Positions 39,843 through 49,241 are shown, numbered from the stretch's first letter. The stretch is 61,387 nt of DNA from CAG-390 sp045633005 (GCA_045633005.1 JAZQXT010000001.1:1-61387), one strand, 5' to 3'. Notes: a model not told the origin generated them from the sequence alone. Translations and numbers: made by a program.

Positions 39843-40283
39843 ATGGAACTTATAATTAAAAAATTCGACGAGCTTTCCGCTGACGAGCTTTACGAGATAC
39901 TGCGTGTGCGCAGCGCCGTGTTCGTGGTGGAGCAAAACTGCGTATATCAGGACCTTGACGGCAAGGATAAAGCCGCCTACCACCTTTGGTATCGGGACGA
40001 GGGCGGCATTGCCGCCTATATCCGCGTGCTTCCGCATGGCGTGTCCTTTCCCGACTGCTCGATCGGGCGCGTTATCTCCCTACGCCGCCGCGAGGGGCTT
40101 GCAAGCTCGCTTATGGCAGAGGGGATACGGATCGCGCAAGAGAAATTCGGCGCGGAGTCCATTCGCATAGAGGCACAGTCCTACGCGCAGAAATTTTACG
40201 AATACTGCGGCTTTCGCAGAATATCCGAGGGCGAATTTGACGTTGACGGAATTCCGCACGTTCTGATGCTTTGGGAAAAGTAA
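39843..40283 (+). CDS. elaA: ElaA-family GNAT acetyltransferase
   Basis: A 146-residue protein matching ElaA along its length: FDELSADELYEILRVRSAVF, VVEQNCVYQDLDGKDK, then the acetyl-CoA region GRVISLRRREGLASSLM and the C-terminal IRIEAQSYAQKFYEYCGFR. ElaA proteins are GNAT enzymes without an established substrate. The start ATG has a weak ribosome site (CGGATG upstream). Monocistronic, ending at a strong terminator. Confidence 0.92.
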   Translation: MELIIKKFDELSADELYEILRVRSAVFVVEQNCVYQDLDGKDKAAYHLWYRDEGGIAAYIRVLPHGVSFPDCSIGRVISLRRREGLASSLMAEGIRIAQEKFGAESIRIEAQSYAQKFYEYCGFRRISEGEFDVDGIPHVLMLWEK

Positions 40284-40285
40284 AG

Positions 40286-40320
40286 AAAAGGCTGTTTTGC
40301 TTTTGCAAAACAGCCTTTTT
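40286..40320. terminator. Bidirectional terminator
   Basis: AAAAGGCTGTTTTGC, 3-base loop, GCAAAACAGCCTTTTT, between the converging elaA and M23 genes. Confidence 0.9.
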
Positions 40321-40321
40321 C

Positions 40322-41137
40322 TTATCCCTCGTACCCCTCGTCCTCGGTAGAGGTCAGGATGGAAACGGCACTCTTTGAAAGATATTCAAGCGGATCTACC
40401 GCCTTATCGTTCACCATCACCTCGAAGTGCAGATGAGGCTCGTCCGCGACCTCAAGCACCGCGCCGTCGCCAACACAGCCGATAAGGTCGCCCGCCTTTA
40501 CCTTCGCGCCGACCTTTACGCCGTCGGGCAGAGTGTCACCTAGGTTTTTATAAACGCTCAACGCCTTTCCGCTATGCTCGATGCTGATGCACTTGCCCAT
40601 CAAGGGATCGTCGTTTACGGCAACTATCTTGCCGTCCGCCGCGGCGTATACGGGTGCCGCCTCGGCAGTTACGATATCCACGCCGAGATGCACGCGCCAC
40701 TCGTTAAGCGTGGGCGAGAACACCTGAAGCGTGGGATCGTGCTTGCCGCCGAGGATTCCGTCGTCGGTGGGGAGAATAAACGTGGGCACGGGCTCGATGA
40801 CCTCGGCGGCATCCCCCGTAACGTCGCCGTCAGCACCCGCGTTTTCAGTTACGGGCGGCTCGGTGTCCGAGGGGCGAGGCGGGAGAGTTGTGGGGGGATC
40901 CGTCGTAATGGGCGCGGCGGTAACGTCGGGCGCACTTGTAACGGCGGGCGGGTTCTTTTTTGCCTTGTTAGCCGCAGAGGTGGCGGCTACCGCAACGGCA
41001 AGCACGATGAGAAGCACGGCTACCGTCACGTACACCGTGCGGTTGACGCGCTCGACGTACCCCTTATCCTTGCCGTCCTTACCGTCGTCCGCTTTTTTGC
41101 CCCATTTCTTTCGGGGCTTTTCAGGCTTGATCTTCAT
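40322..41137 (-). CDS. Membrane-anchored M23 peptidase, SpoIIQ-like
   Basis: A 271-residue protein: basic N-terminus, one transmembrane segment (about 34-55, VYVTVAVLLIVLAVAVAATS), a Pro/Thr-rich linker (to about 130), then an M23 domain with HLGVDI (His and Asp zinc ligands) and HLHFEV. The catalytic-type residues are kept, so it could cleave peptidoglycan cross-links. Topology and size resemble SpoIIQ of endospore formers, which holds the SpoIIIAH channel; no spoIIIA gene is nearby, so a wall hydrolase is equally possible. The start at 41137 follows AAGGAG. Confidence 0.88.
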   Translation of the reverse strand: MKIKPEKPRKKWGKKADDGKDGKDKGYVERVNRTVYVTVAVLLIVLAVAVAATSAANKAKKNPPAVTSAPDVTAAPITTDPPTTLPPRPSDTEPPVTENAGADGDVTGDAAEVIEPVPTFILPTDDGILGGKHDPTLQVFSPTLNEWRVHLGVDIVTAEAAPVYAAADGKIVAVNDDPLMGKCISIEHSGKALSVYKNLGDTLPDGVKVGAKVKAGDLIGCVGDGAVLEVADEPHLHFEVMVNDKAVDPLEYLSKSAVSILTSTEDEGYEG

Positions 41138-41241
41138 TTTAAGACTCCTTTTGTAATGTAGTTCTTCGTACAGCTTGGCTGCCGATTTCAACTATATTTT
41201 TGCCAATCGGAGACTTTTTATTCAAAATTAAGAAAAAAGCA

Positions 41242-41273
41242 GGGAGTCAAATGCAAAAATACATTTGACTCCC
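41242..41273. terminator. Terminator before the M23 unit / after the isomerase gene
   Basis: GGGAGTCAAATG, 8-base loop, CATTTGACTCCC. Its stem resembles the terminator at 49242. Confidence 0.85.
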
Positions 41274-41279
41274 ATAACA

Positions 41280-42086
41280 TCAAAGGCTTTTCAGATATTT
41301 TATGCTCGCCTCGGCGCATTCAAGCGGTGTCATTCCCGCCGTTGCGTTGTCCTGCTCAACGACGAACCACTCCGCGCCCGACTCCTCCGCCGCCTTTACT
41401 ATGGCGGGGATGTCGACGATGCCCTGTCCGAGCGGACGGTACTCATACCCCTTCGGGCTTGGCGGCTCGCCATGATCGTCAAGAGCGATCAGAGCGTAAT
41501 ATTCCTCACTCTTTTCGCCGTAATAGTCCTTAAGATGCACTATCGGCACGCGACCCTTGTAGTCGCGTATGCGGCGCACGGGATCGTCGCCCGCCGCGTC
41601 CACCCACGCCACGTCAAACTCGGTGGCGATATTGGGAAAATCACAAAGAAACTCGTCCAGCAGATACTTGCCGCCGTGCCTTACGAACTCGTGCTTGTGG
41701 TTGTGGTAAAGCACGCGCAGTTCGAGGTCATGCGCCGCCTCGACACAGGTGGCAATATTCCTTTTTGCATACTTATAGTTTGGCGAATGGGGGAAGTTTT
41801 CAAGCGGCGAGTACGGAATTACAACGTACTTACAGCCCACGCGGACGTACGGCTCGAAGGCAAAATACGGCTTACGCAGTATTCTGTCCATTCCGACGTG
41901 TGCGGATATCGGAACAAGTCCCGCCTCGGCGCACATATCGCGTATCTCCTCGGGCTCGCGCTCGTAAAGACCCGCAAGCTCGACTCCGTCATATCCCATT
42001 TCCTTGACCTTGGCAAGCGTGCCGCAAAGGTCCTCTGCCGCCTCGTTACGAAGCGAAAAAAGCTGTATCGCTATCGGAAGTTTCAT
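41280..42086 (-). CDS. Sugar phosphate isomerase/epimerase-like TIM barrel
   Basis: A 268-residue protein of the AP2Ec/xylose-isomerase-like barrel family. KVKEMGYDGVELAGLY near the N-terminus, LRVLYHNHKHEF (metal-binding His/Glu region), ATEFDVAWVDAAGDDP and VPIVHLKDYYGEKSEEYYAL (His-x-Lys-Asp) are typical, as is WFVVEQDNA near the end. Metal-dependent isomerisation or epimerisation of a sugar or inositol is expected; the substrate is not defined. It is 2 bases beyond the GtrA stop and probably belongs to the cysS-gtrA-isomerase unit. Confidence 0.88.
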   Translation of the reverse strand: MKLPIAIQLFSLRNEAAEDLCGTLAKVKEMGYDGVELAGLYEREPEEIRDMCAEAGLVPISAHVGMDRILRKPYFAFEPYVRVGCKYVVIPYSPLENFPHSPNYKYAKRNIATCVEAAHDLELRVLYHNHKHEFVRHGGKYLLDEFLCDFPNIATEFDVAWVDAAGDDPVRRIRDYKGRVPIVHLKDYYGEKSEEYYALIALDDHGEPPSPKGYEYRPLGQGIVDIPAIVKAAEESGAEWFVVEQDNATAGMTPLECAEASIKYLKSL

Positions 42087-42088
42087 TT

Positions 42089-42574
42089 TCAGTCTTTCTT
42101 TTTAAAGGTGATGAATTTTGAAAGAAAATAGTTTGCCACGGTGACGACGACGGCGGAAACACCAGCCGCTATCAAGTCGGGCGTGAACGTGAGAACAATG
42201 GTAAACGGCACGTATCCGCAAGCTATGAGAAGTGCGGGAAGCCCTATGCCGATAAGGTATTCAAGCCCCAGCGTGCCGAGGCGCGAGGCGCAAAACGTGG
42301 ATATCTGCCGTAAAAGCGAGCGTTTATCCTTGTCCTCGTTGCGAAATACCCATTTTTTGTTGGTGATGAACGCCACGGTAACGCCCGCTATCCAGCCGAG
42401 CGATATCGCAACGGTGCGCACGGCGGCAAAGCCCGCGTCGGTGTCGGAGAGCGAAAGCATCGCTCCGCCGCCGTAAAGCACGGCAAAGCGCACGCCGTAG
42501 GATACTACGGTGGTAACGACACCGAAGATTATATACATTATAAGCTCGCGGTATTTAACGAAAAGCTTTTTCAT
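42089..42574 (-). CDS. GtrA-family membrane protein
   Basis: A 161-residue protein with four transmembrane segments. MYIIFGVVTTVVSYGVRFAV at the N-terminus and RTVAISLGWIAGVTVAFITNKKWVFRNE in the middle (its FxxNKxWVF motif) define GtrA. VANYFLSKFITFKKK closes the protein. GtrA-like proteins are thought to flip or support polyprenyl-linked sugars in cell-surface glycan synthesis. The start overlaps the cysS stop by one base (TAATG), so it is coupled to cysS. Confidence 0.9.
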   Translation of the reverse strand: MKKLFVKYRELIMYIIFGVVTTVVSYGVRFAVLYGGGAMLSLSDTDAGFAAVRTVAISLGWIAGVTVAFITNKKWVFRNEDKDKRSLLRQISTFCASRLGTLGLEYLIGIGLPALLIACGYVPFTIVLTFTPDLIAAGVSAVVVTVANYFLSKFITFKKKD

Positions 42575-44022
42575 TATTCCGCCTTTTTCCAAGTAGTGCC
42601 AGCGGCGGTATCAATAAGAACGATACCCTCGGCGGCAAGCTCGTCGCGAATCCTATCCGCCTCGGCAAAATTCTTTGCCTTCTTTGCGGCGGCACGCGCG
42701 GCTATTCTTTCCTCTATCGCACGCGCAACGGGGTCTGCGGCAAGTGCGGCTTCCTTCTCTGCCCTTGCCTTTTCCTCCTCGTCGATAACGCGCTGTGCGG
42801 CGGCGATGAGGTCAAGCTGAAGAACGGTGTCGAAGTCGGCAATAGCGGCAAGCTTGGTTGCGGCGTTGCACTGCGCCTTCAATACGTCGTAAAGCGCGGT
42901 AACGGCAAGCGAGGTATTAAGGTCGTTGTCAAGCGCATCCGTAAAGCGCTTTTTGAGCGCGGCAAGTGCCTCGGCATCAACCGTCTTGTCCGTATCCTTA
43001 AGGAGAGGAACTATCCTTGCCACCAGCTTTTTGTAGGAAATGGCGGCGTTGTCAAGGTTTTCGTATGAGAAAACGAGAGATTTACGGTAGTGGGATTGCA
43101 GGCAGAAGAAGCGGTAAACGAGGGGGTCGTAGCCCTTTGACTCAAGCAGAGAAACGGTAAGGAACTCGCCGCTTGACTTGCTCATCTTGCCCGAATTGGT
43201 GTTAAGGTGGAGAACGTGCATCCACCAATTACACCACTTATGACCGAGGAACGCCTCGCTCTGCGCAATTTCGTTGGTATGGTGGGGGAAGGCGTTGTCA
43301 ATTCCGCCGCAATGGATGTCCACGTTCTCGCCGAGGTGCTTCATCGCGATGCAGGAGCATTCGATATGCCAACCAGGATATCCGATGCCCCAAGGGCTGT
43401 CCCACTTAAGCTCCTGATCGTCAAACTTCGACTTGGTGAACCAAAGCACGAAATCGGCACGGTTGCGCTTGTTGGAGTCCGCCTCCACGCCGTCGCGCAC
43501 GCCGACCTCAAGGTCCTCCTCGTTGAAATCGTTGAAAAGGTAGTATTTTTCAAGCTTCGAGGTGTCAAAATAGATATTTCCGCCCGCCTCGTACGCATAT
43601 CCCTTCTCGATAAGCGAGGAAATAACGTTTATAAAATCGTCAATGCAAGAGGTTGCGGGCTCGATAACGTCGGGAATGCGGATATTGAGCTTTTTGCAAT
43701 CGGCAAAGAAAGCGTCGGTATAGAACTTTGCTATCTCCATAACCGTCTTTTTCTCGCGCTTTGCGCCCTTGAGCATCTTATCGTCGCCCGTGTCGCCGTC
43801 GCTCGTAAGGTGTCCGACGTCGGTTATATTCATTACGCGCTTTACGTCGTAGCCGAGGTAGCGCATATATCTGTCAAGGATGTCCTCCATCATATAGGTG
43901 CGCAGGTTTCCGATGTGCGCGTAGTGGTATACGGTAGGACCGCAGGTGTATATCTTGACCTTTCCCTCCTCGATGGGAACGAATTCGTCTCTTCTTCTTG
44001 TAAGCGTGTTGTATAAAAGCAT
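42574..44022 (-). CDS. cysS: Cysteinyl-tRNA synthetase
   Basis: A 482-residue class I synthetase charging tRNA-Cys. The zinc-ligand region YTCGPTVYHYAHIGNLRTYM includes the HIGH-type HIGN; WHIECSCIAMKHLG supplies further ligands, and GKMSKSSGEF is the KMSKS loop. The DALR/C-terminal part (DALDNDLNTSLAVTALYDVL) is normal, and the last ~60 residues are Ala/Glu-rich with the family's typical ...RDELAAEGIVLIDTAAGTTW ending. Length is normal. It ends in gtrA's start codon. A weak hairpin lies upstream at about 44060-44092. Confidence 0.97.
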   Translation of the reverse strand: MLLYNTLTRRRDEFVPIEEGKVKIYTCGPTVYHYAHIGNLRTYMMEDILDRYMRYLGYDVKRVMNITDVGHLTSDGDTGDDKMLKGAKREKKTVMEIAKFYTDAFFADCKKLNIRIPDVIEPATSCIDDFINVISSLIEKGYAYEAGGNIYFDTSKLEKYYLFNDFNEEDLEVGVRDGVEADSNKRNRADFVLWFTKSKFDDQELKWDSPWGIGYPGWHIECSCIAMKHLGENVDIHCGGIDNAFPHHTNEIAQSEAFLGHKWCNWWMHVLHLNTNSGKMSKSSGEFLTVSLLESKGYDPLVYRFFCLQSHYRKSLVFSYENLDNAAISYKKLVARIVPLLKDTDKTVDAEALAALKKRFTDALDNDLNTSLAVTALYDVLKAQCNAATKLAAIADFDTVLQLDLIAAAQRVIDEEEKARAEKEAALAADPVARAIEERIAARAAAKKAKNFAEADRIRDELAAEGIVLIDTAAGTTWKKAE

Positions 44023-44094
44023 TTTTATTCTCCTCTCTGATAGTCTGATAACGTATCGGGGCGCAGCGCCGTTTGCGCAACGCCCCGATATTTT

Positions 44095-45390
44095 TTAATT
44101 TGCCTTAGGCTGTGCGCTCTCCTCGTCGGGAACGTCAACAAGCTTTATATCTGCGCCGAGGCTTGCAAGCTTGCCTACGATGTCGTCATAGCCGCGCTCA
44201 ATGGACTCGACCTTGCTTATCTCGGTAAGTCCCTCGGCAGAAAGTCCTGCGATTATCATAGCCGCGCCCGCTCTCAAATCAACTGCCTTTACGGGTGCGC
44301 CCGTGAGCTTCGGAACGCCGACGATAGTTGCCGTTCTGCCGTCTACCGTGATGTTAGCGTTCATCTTAACAAGCTCGTCAACGTATCTGAAGCGGTTTTC
44401 CCAAACGCTCTCGGTAACGAGGGACGTTCCCTCGGCGGTTGCGAGAAGTGCGCTTATCTGCGGATGCATATCCGTGGGGAAGCCGGGGTAGAAATACGTC
44501 TTTACGTTGGTACGGTTAAGTCTGCCCGCACGCGCAACGACGATGTAGTCCTCAAATTCCTCAACGTCTGCGCCCATTTCCACAAGCTTTGCGGTAACGG
44601 TCTCCATATGCTTCGGAATAACGCCGCGAACGCTGACTCTACCGCCCGCGGCGGCGGCGGCGACCATGTAAGTTCCCGCCTCGATCATATCGGGGATTAT
44701 AGTATAGTTACAGCCGTGGAGCTTTTCCACGCCCTGAATTTTGATAACGGACGTTCCCGCACCGCTTATCCTTGCGCCGCACATATTAAGGAAGTTCGCA
44801 AGGTCAACGATATGCGGCTCACGCGCGGCGTTGTCGATAGTGGTCTTGCCCTTTGCCATAACTGCGGCAAGCATTACGTTTATCGTTGCGCCGACGGACG
44901 CGATATCGAAATAAATGGAAGCACCGTTAAGCCCTGCGGGACCCGTGGTTATACAGTTACAGCCGTTTTCAATAGTGACCTTTGCGCCGAGAGCCTCAAA
45001 GCCCTTCTGGTGCTGGTCGATGGGGCGCACGCCGAAATCACAGCCACCGGGGAAGCCTACCTTCGCACAGCCGAATCTGCCAAGCTCCGCACCGAGCAGG
45101 TACGTCGAGCCGCGAAGGCGCGAAACGAGGTCGTAGGGGGAAACGCTTCCCTCAAAATTCGTAGTATCTATCGCAACCGTGGACTTATTTATCCTCTCAA
45201 CGGTCGCGCCCATTCTGCGAAGTATCTCAAGCGAAAGCTCTATGTCGCTGACGATGGGCAAATTCTCAACCACGCAACGGTCGGCGGTGAGAATGCTTGC
45301 AAAAACTATGGGCAAAGCGGCGTTTTTCATACCGCTGACGTTTATATTTCCGTAAAGCGGTCTGCCGCCGTTTATCAGAATCTTTTTCAT
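44095..45390 (-). CDS. murA: UDP-N-acetylglucosamine 1-carboxyvinyltransferase
   Basis: A 431-residue enzyme adding enolpyruvate from PEP to UDP-GlcNAc, the first committed step of peptidoglycan synthesis. GNINVSGMKNAALPIVFASI at the N-terminus contains the catalytic-lysine region. VGFPGGCDFGVRPIDQHQKG carries the Cys that is the fosfomycin target, so the enzyme should be fosfomycin-sensitive in principle. GFPTDMHPQISALL and the late RAGAAMIIAGLSAEG are also typical. Length is normal. Monocistronic; a TATAAT about 70 bases upstream is the probable -10. Confidence 0.97.
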   Translation of the reverse strand: MKKILINGGRPLYGNINVSGMKNAALPIVFASILTADRCVVENLPIVSDIELSLEILRRMGATVERINKSTVAIDTTNFEGSVSPYDLVSRLRGSTYLLGAELGRFGCAKVGFPGGCDFGVRPIDQHQKGFEALGAKVTIENGCNCITTGPAGLNGASIYFDIASVGATINVMLAAVMAKGKTTIDNAAREPHIVDLANFLNMCGARISGAGTSVIKIQGVEKLHGCNYTIIPDMIEAGTYMVAAAAAGGRVSVRGVIPKHMETVTAKLVEMGADVEEFEDYIVVARAGRLNRTNVKTYFYPGFPTDMHPQISALLATAEGTSLVTESVWENRFRYVDELVKMNANITVDGRTATIVGVPKLTGAPVKAVDLRAGAAMIIAGLSAEGLTEISKVESIERGYDDIVGKLASLGADIKLVDVPDEESAQPKAN

Positions 45391-45580
45391 ATAATGGAAA
45401 TCCTTTTCTCAGTCGTTTTTTGGGATAGGGATAAATAATCAAAACAAGCTCACCAAAAAGGCAAACATATACATTGTTAATTATACCACACAATAATTAA
45501 AAATGGAAGAGGTTTGAGAAAATTTATAAGAATATCCGACGTTTTTTTCACAAAAACAGAGTTTTCTACACTACATTATA

Positions 45581-46729
45581 TTATTTATCTCTGAAATACG
45601 CCACGGCAATATCGACGACGAAGCCGTAGCTTGCCGTACCCTCGGTACCCTGAAGCTTCAAAAACGTATCGTTGACCGCACCAACCACGTCGGAGGCAAC
45701 GGAATCAACGTACTCGGAGAAGAATTCGGAATACGCCGACATTTCAAGCCTTGCGTGGGGGGAAAGCGCGGTGTAAAGCTCGACGTAAGCCTCCCTGTCC
45801 GCCATATAAAGCGCGTTTGAGACGTATTCGTAGAGATTGAGCGCGCCGCTGTATCTTATATATGCGTCGTCGGACTGCATACAGACGAGAAACGCTATGA
45901 AATTCGCCTCGTCCTCCCTTGCCATACCGCGCTGATGCGCCATTTCGTGCGCCGCGGTGAACGGCAGAGTGTAGTCGGGGAAGTTCGTGTTGATATTAGC
46001 CTCGCCCGTGAAATAGGTATACACGCCCGCAATGTGCGTATACGTCCACGGCTTGCTGAGCATTACGGGCTTTACGCGCGAGGTAAGGCGCGGAATGAAA
46101 CCGTAGGTGTCGCAAAGCTTTGAGTACGCAAGCACGAGCTTTGCGCTCATATCGTCGTAGGAATAGGGCATTATCGCCTGACCCTTGGAATTAAAGGTAA
46201 GCTCCTCGGCGTTGGCGTTGACAAGCTCTGCAAGTATCTCTGCCGTGTGGCGAAGCTCCGCGGCTGACACCTCGCGCTTTTCCACGCCGAGCTTTTCGTC
46301 AAGCCCCGTGCCGTGATATCCCGCGCCGAAGCCGAATGCGAACAACGAAAAGAATATCGACGCGACGGAAACCGCCATTCCGATAAAGCAGAACACCTGC
46401 CGCCAAGTGTCCGCATACTTTTTGTTCGCCACGACGATAACTACTACGGCGATAACGGGAACGAGAAGTATAAGCCCCTCGGCAAGCGAAAAGGGTATCC
46501 ACCCCGTAACGTGAGCGAGCACGCCCCTGACGACGGAGCCGACGTATCTATTGTAAAAATCCGCAAACGCGGGGCTGATAACGGCAATAGCAAACACAAC
46601 CGCCGCAACGCCCGCGATAATGTAAAGCACCTTCGACCAGCGCGGCAATCCTTCGCGCTCTGCCGCCTCGGGCTCGGGCAGGCAGGGCTCGGTTGGTTCT
46701 TCAATTATATTTATATCTTTTTCTTCCAT
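45581..46729 (-). CDS. DUF3810-family membrane metalloprotease-like protein
   Basis: A 382-residue protein with three hydrophobic segments in the first ~125 residues (about 33-55, 75-100, 108-130), then a soluble domain with PFTAAHEMAHQRGMAREDEA: an HExxH zinc motif and a downstream Glu. This is the DUF3810 layout. The catalytic domain should face outside the membrane or lie at its surface. A peptidase role is inferred from the motif; no substrate is known. An Asp/Glu-rich start precedes the first segment. It begins 6 bases after the pseudouridine synthase gene ends upstream, so the two are co-transcribed. Confidence 0.88.
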   Translation of the reverse strand: MEEKDINIIEEPTEPCLPEPEAAEREGLPRWSKVLYIIAGVAAVVFAIAVISPAFADFYNRYVGSVVRGVLAHVTGWIPFSLAEGLILLVPVIAVVVIVVANKKYADTWRQVFCFIGMAVSVASIFFSLFAFGFGAGYHGTGLDEKLGVEKREVSAAELRHTAEILAELVNANAEELTFNSKGQAIMPYSYDDMSAKLVLAYSKLCDTYGFIPRLTSRVKPVMLSKPWTYTHIAGVYTYFTGEANINTNFPDYTLPFTAAHEMAHQRGMAREDEANFIAFLVCMQSDDAYIRYSGALNLYEYVSNALYMADREAYVELYTALSPHARLEMSAYSEFFSEYVDSVASDVVGAVNDTFLKLQGTEGTASYGFVVDIAVAYFRDK

Positions 46730-46735
46730 AACTTA

Positions 46736-47638
46736 TTAATTCCTTTCGCTGAAAAGCATTTCGCAAAGCGCCGCCATATCGTCGGGCAACGGCGAGGATA
46801 TCCGCATCGTTCTGCCGTCGGCGGGGTGGTCGAACTCAAGCCGTGCGGCGTGCAGAGCGTGGCGCGGCAAAAGCACGCTTTCCTTGCCGTAGAGAAAATC
46901 CCCAAGTATCGGGCATCCCAAGTGAGCCATATGCACGCGAAGCTGATGCGTGCGCCCCGTGAGCGGACGAAGCACGACGAGGGAGTGTTTTTTATCGGGC
47001 GACGTGGCAACTACGTTGTATTCCGTGTGCGCTTCCCTGCCCTCGTCGCTGACCGTGCGCATAAGCACGCCCTCGTCTGCGCGGGCGATGGGCGCGTCAA
47101 CCGTGCCGCGCAGAACGCTCGGCACGCCGTCAAGAATTGCTATATACGTCTTTTTTACGCTTCCCGCGCGCATCTGCTCGAAAAGGCGGCACGCGCTTAT
47201 CTGGTCCTTCGCAACGAGGACTATGCCGCTGGTGTTTCTGTCAAGTCGGTTTGCGGGGCGGAAAACGAAGCGCTCACCGCGCACCGCCGCCTTGAACGCA
47301 AGCGCGTTTGCAAGCGTATCGTCAAGGTGTCCGTGCGAGGGATGCGTGGGCATATCGGCAGGCTTATTTACGGCTATTATCTCCCCGTCCTCAAAAAGAA
47401 CGTCAACGGGAAGACGGCGCGGAATGACGTTCTCGCTCGATTCGCGGTCACCCACGTCAAGACGGAGAACATCTCCCTCGCGCAGTACGCGGCGGACGGT
47501 AACGGACTCGCCGTTGACGGTAATACCGCCCTCGGTGTATTTCAGCCGACGCAGAGAACGGGTAGAAAGCTTCATATTTTTAAGCAGATAATCAAGCACG
47601 CTTCTGCCCGAGTCGGCGGCGGTCATTCTTATTTCCAT
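46736..47638 (-). CDS. RluA-family pseudouridine synthase
   Basis: A 300-residue enzyme: an S4 RNA-binding segment in the first ~65 residues (SRSLLDYL-type region, RRLKYTEGGITVNGESVTVR) followed by the catalytic PANRLDRNTSGIVLVAKD (active Asp in RLDRNTSG) and RPLTGRTHQLRVHMAHLGCP with ILGDFLYG. RluA/RluD enzymes convert uridine to pseudouridine in 23S rRNA or tRNA. The start MEIRMTA at 47638 is favoured by GGAATTGTGA upstream. The target site cannot be told from sequence. It is followed by the DUF3810 gene. Confidence 0.93.
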   Translation of the reverse strand: MEIRMTAADSGRSVLDYLLKNMKLSTRSLRRLKYTEGGITVNGESVTVRRVLREGDVLRLDVGDRESSENVIPRRLPVDVLFEDGEIIAVNKPADMPTHPSHGHLDDTLANALAFKAAVRGERFVFRPANRLDRNTSGIVLVAKDQISACRLFEQMRAGSVKKTYIAILDGVPSVLRGTVDAPIARADEGVLMRTVSDEGREAHTEYNVVATSPDKKHSLVVLRPLTGRTHQLRVHMAHLGCPILGDFLYGKESVLLPRHALHAARLEFDHPADGRTMRISSPLPDDMAALCEMLFSERN

Positions 47639-47758
47639 TTCACAATTCCTTTTATGCGTATTCATTATATATTATATCATTAAAAGCGTGCTTTTGCAAG
47701 AATATTTCCGCTCCAAACACTATATCATTTAATGAATTATCTTATTTGAGGTGAAAAT

Positions 47759-49057
47759 ATGAAAAGATTTCTCCCAAAGGCGCTTGCGGCGCTCATTTCC
47801 CTTTTACTTATTATCCCCATTCTGCCCACGCTTCGCGCAAGTGCGGCACAAAGTGCTCTGCTCTCCCCCGCGCTTTTGGTGCTTGCGGCGGATTGCGAGA
47901 TGCGCGTAAGCGTTCCGCGCGGCGGCGAGGCGCAGTTTACCGCAAAGGATTTTGCGCTTGCCACGGGTATTGAGGACCTCGGCTTTATAACGGTAAAGAG
48001 CCACCCCGACACGGCAAAGGGACAGCTTACCGTCGGCTCTATCGTGATACCGAGCGGACAATCGGTGCGCGCGGGCAATCTCTCGCGCCTTTCCTTCTCC
48101 GCATCGTCCGATGCCGACGAGGGTGACAGCACCGTTTTCACTTACACGGCGGACGGCTCGCCCTACGAGTTCGTTTGCAGAGTGACCGTGACCGACGCGG
48201 CACGCACCAACTCCGCCCCCACGCTTGAAACGGCAAGCGCCGCCGCGCTGAATGCAAAGGCGTACGCCGCCCACCAATACGGCGGCGTGCTTGCGGGAAG
48301 CGACCCCGACGGGGACAATCTGCACTACCTCATCTCGCGCTATCCCGCGCACGGAAGCGTAACGGTAACGAACAGTGCGACGGGCGCGTACGTCTACACG
48401 CCCGAGGACGGATTTTCGGGCAAGGACAGCTTTTCCTACGTCCTTTGCGACGAGCACGGAAGCTACGCCGAGGGCGAAGCGACCGTGAGCGTAAGCGTGA
48501 GCAGATATCTGCCCTCGGTAAAATACGCCGACGTTTCGGGCGCGGCGCTTACCGCCGCGCTGAACGTGACCGCGGCGGGCGTAATGGACGGCAATAAGCT
48601 CGGTGAGGAGCATTATTTTGCCCCCGACGAGAGCGTCAGCCGCATTGAATTCCTCTCCGCGCTTATGACCTCGGCGGGAATCGAGGAGCTTCCGAGCGTG
48701 GAAAGGACCGTCTTTGCCGACGACGCGGACATTCCCGACGGTATGCGGGCGTACGTTGCCGCCGCATACGAGCTTGGCTACGTGCACGGGTGGATATCTG
48801 ACGGCAAGCTGTGCTTTATGCCGAACGAGGAAATAACGGTTGCCGAGGCGGCGGCACTTACCGCGTCGGTGCTTGATATCAAGCTGACGGGCGCAGTTCC
48901 CGCCTCGGTCGGCGAGCGCGCGCCCGCGTGGGCGCGGAGCGCGATATCCGCCGTGACCGAGTGCGGCTTCCCGCTTGGCGAGGTCAGCGCGACGGCAAGG
49001 CTGACGCGCATCGACGCGGCACACCTCTTGTCAGCGGTGATAAGGTATTGTGAATGA
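47759..49057 (+). CDS. Secreted S-layer-homology protein with cadherin/Ig-like repeat
   Basis: A 432-residue exported protein. The signal peptide spans about 1-31 (KALAALISLLLIIPILPTLR, then ASA). Residues ~150-250 contain a VCBS/cadherin-like tandem domain: SAPTLETASAAALNAKAYAA, DPDGDNLHYLISRYPAHGSV, YVYTPEDGFSGKDSFSYVL. The C-terminal ~170 residues hold SLH-type repeats (EHYFAPDESVSRIEFLSALM; YVAAAYELGYVHGW...MPNEEITVAEAAAL), which anchor to wall polymers. The gene is on the plus strand among minus-strand genes, with GAGGTG 5 bases before the ATG. It is probably a surface adhesin or structural protein. Confidence 0.88.
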   Translation: MKRFLPKALAALISLLLIIPILPTLRASAAQSALLSPALLVLAADCEMRVSVPRGGEAQFTAKDFALATGIEDLGFITVKSHPDTAKGQLTVGSIVIPSGQSVRAGNLSRLSFSASSDADEGDSTVFTYTADGSPYEFVCRVTVTDAARTNSAPTLETASAAALNAKAYAAHQYGGVLAGSDPDGDNLHYLISRYPAHGSVTVTNSATGAYVYTPEDGFSGKDSFSYVLCDEHGSYAEGEATVSVSVSRYLPSVKYADVSGAALTAALNVTAAGVMDGNKLGEEHYFAPDESVSRIEFLSALMTSAGIEELPSVERTVFADDADIPDGMRAYVAAAYELGYVHGWISDGKLCFMPNEEITVAEAAALTASVLDIKLTGAVPASVGERAPAWARSAISAVTECGFPLGEVSATARLTRIDAAHLLSAVIRYCE

Positions 49058-49240
49058 TATATTTCGCTACGCGAAATATGATATACGCCTTCGGCGCATG
49101 GTGAATGATATATTTTGCTTGCGCAAAATATTAAGGTAGCTTTTTGCCTTAAGGCAAAAAGCCACCAAAATTATTCATTTTTCATTATTCAATATTCATC
49201 ATTCATTAGCTTTTTGCTACGCAAAAAGCCCCATAAAAAA
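49058..49240. repeat. Hairpin-linker array, GAATGATATAT type
   Basis: GTGAATGATATAT-type linkers alternate with stems TTTCGC-TAC-GCGAAA, GCC-TTC-GGC and TTTTGC-TT-GCGCAAAA, then GGTAGCTTTTTGCC/GGCAAAAAGCCACC and GCTTTTTGC-TAC-GCAAAAAGC separated by short ATTATTCAT repeats (ATTATTCATTTTTCATTATT and onward). No gene. Confidence 0.75.
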
Positions 49241-49241
49241 G

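Noticed and set aside
47804..49024. 406-codon minus-strand frame opposite the S-layer protein
   Set aside because: Arg/Gly/His-rich shadow; the plus strand has a signal peptide, SLH repeats and a ribosome site.
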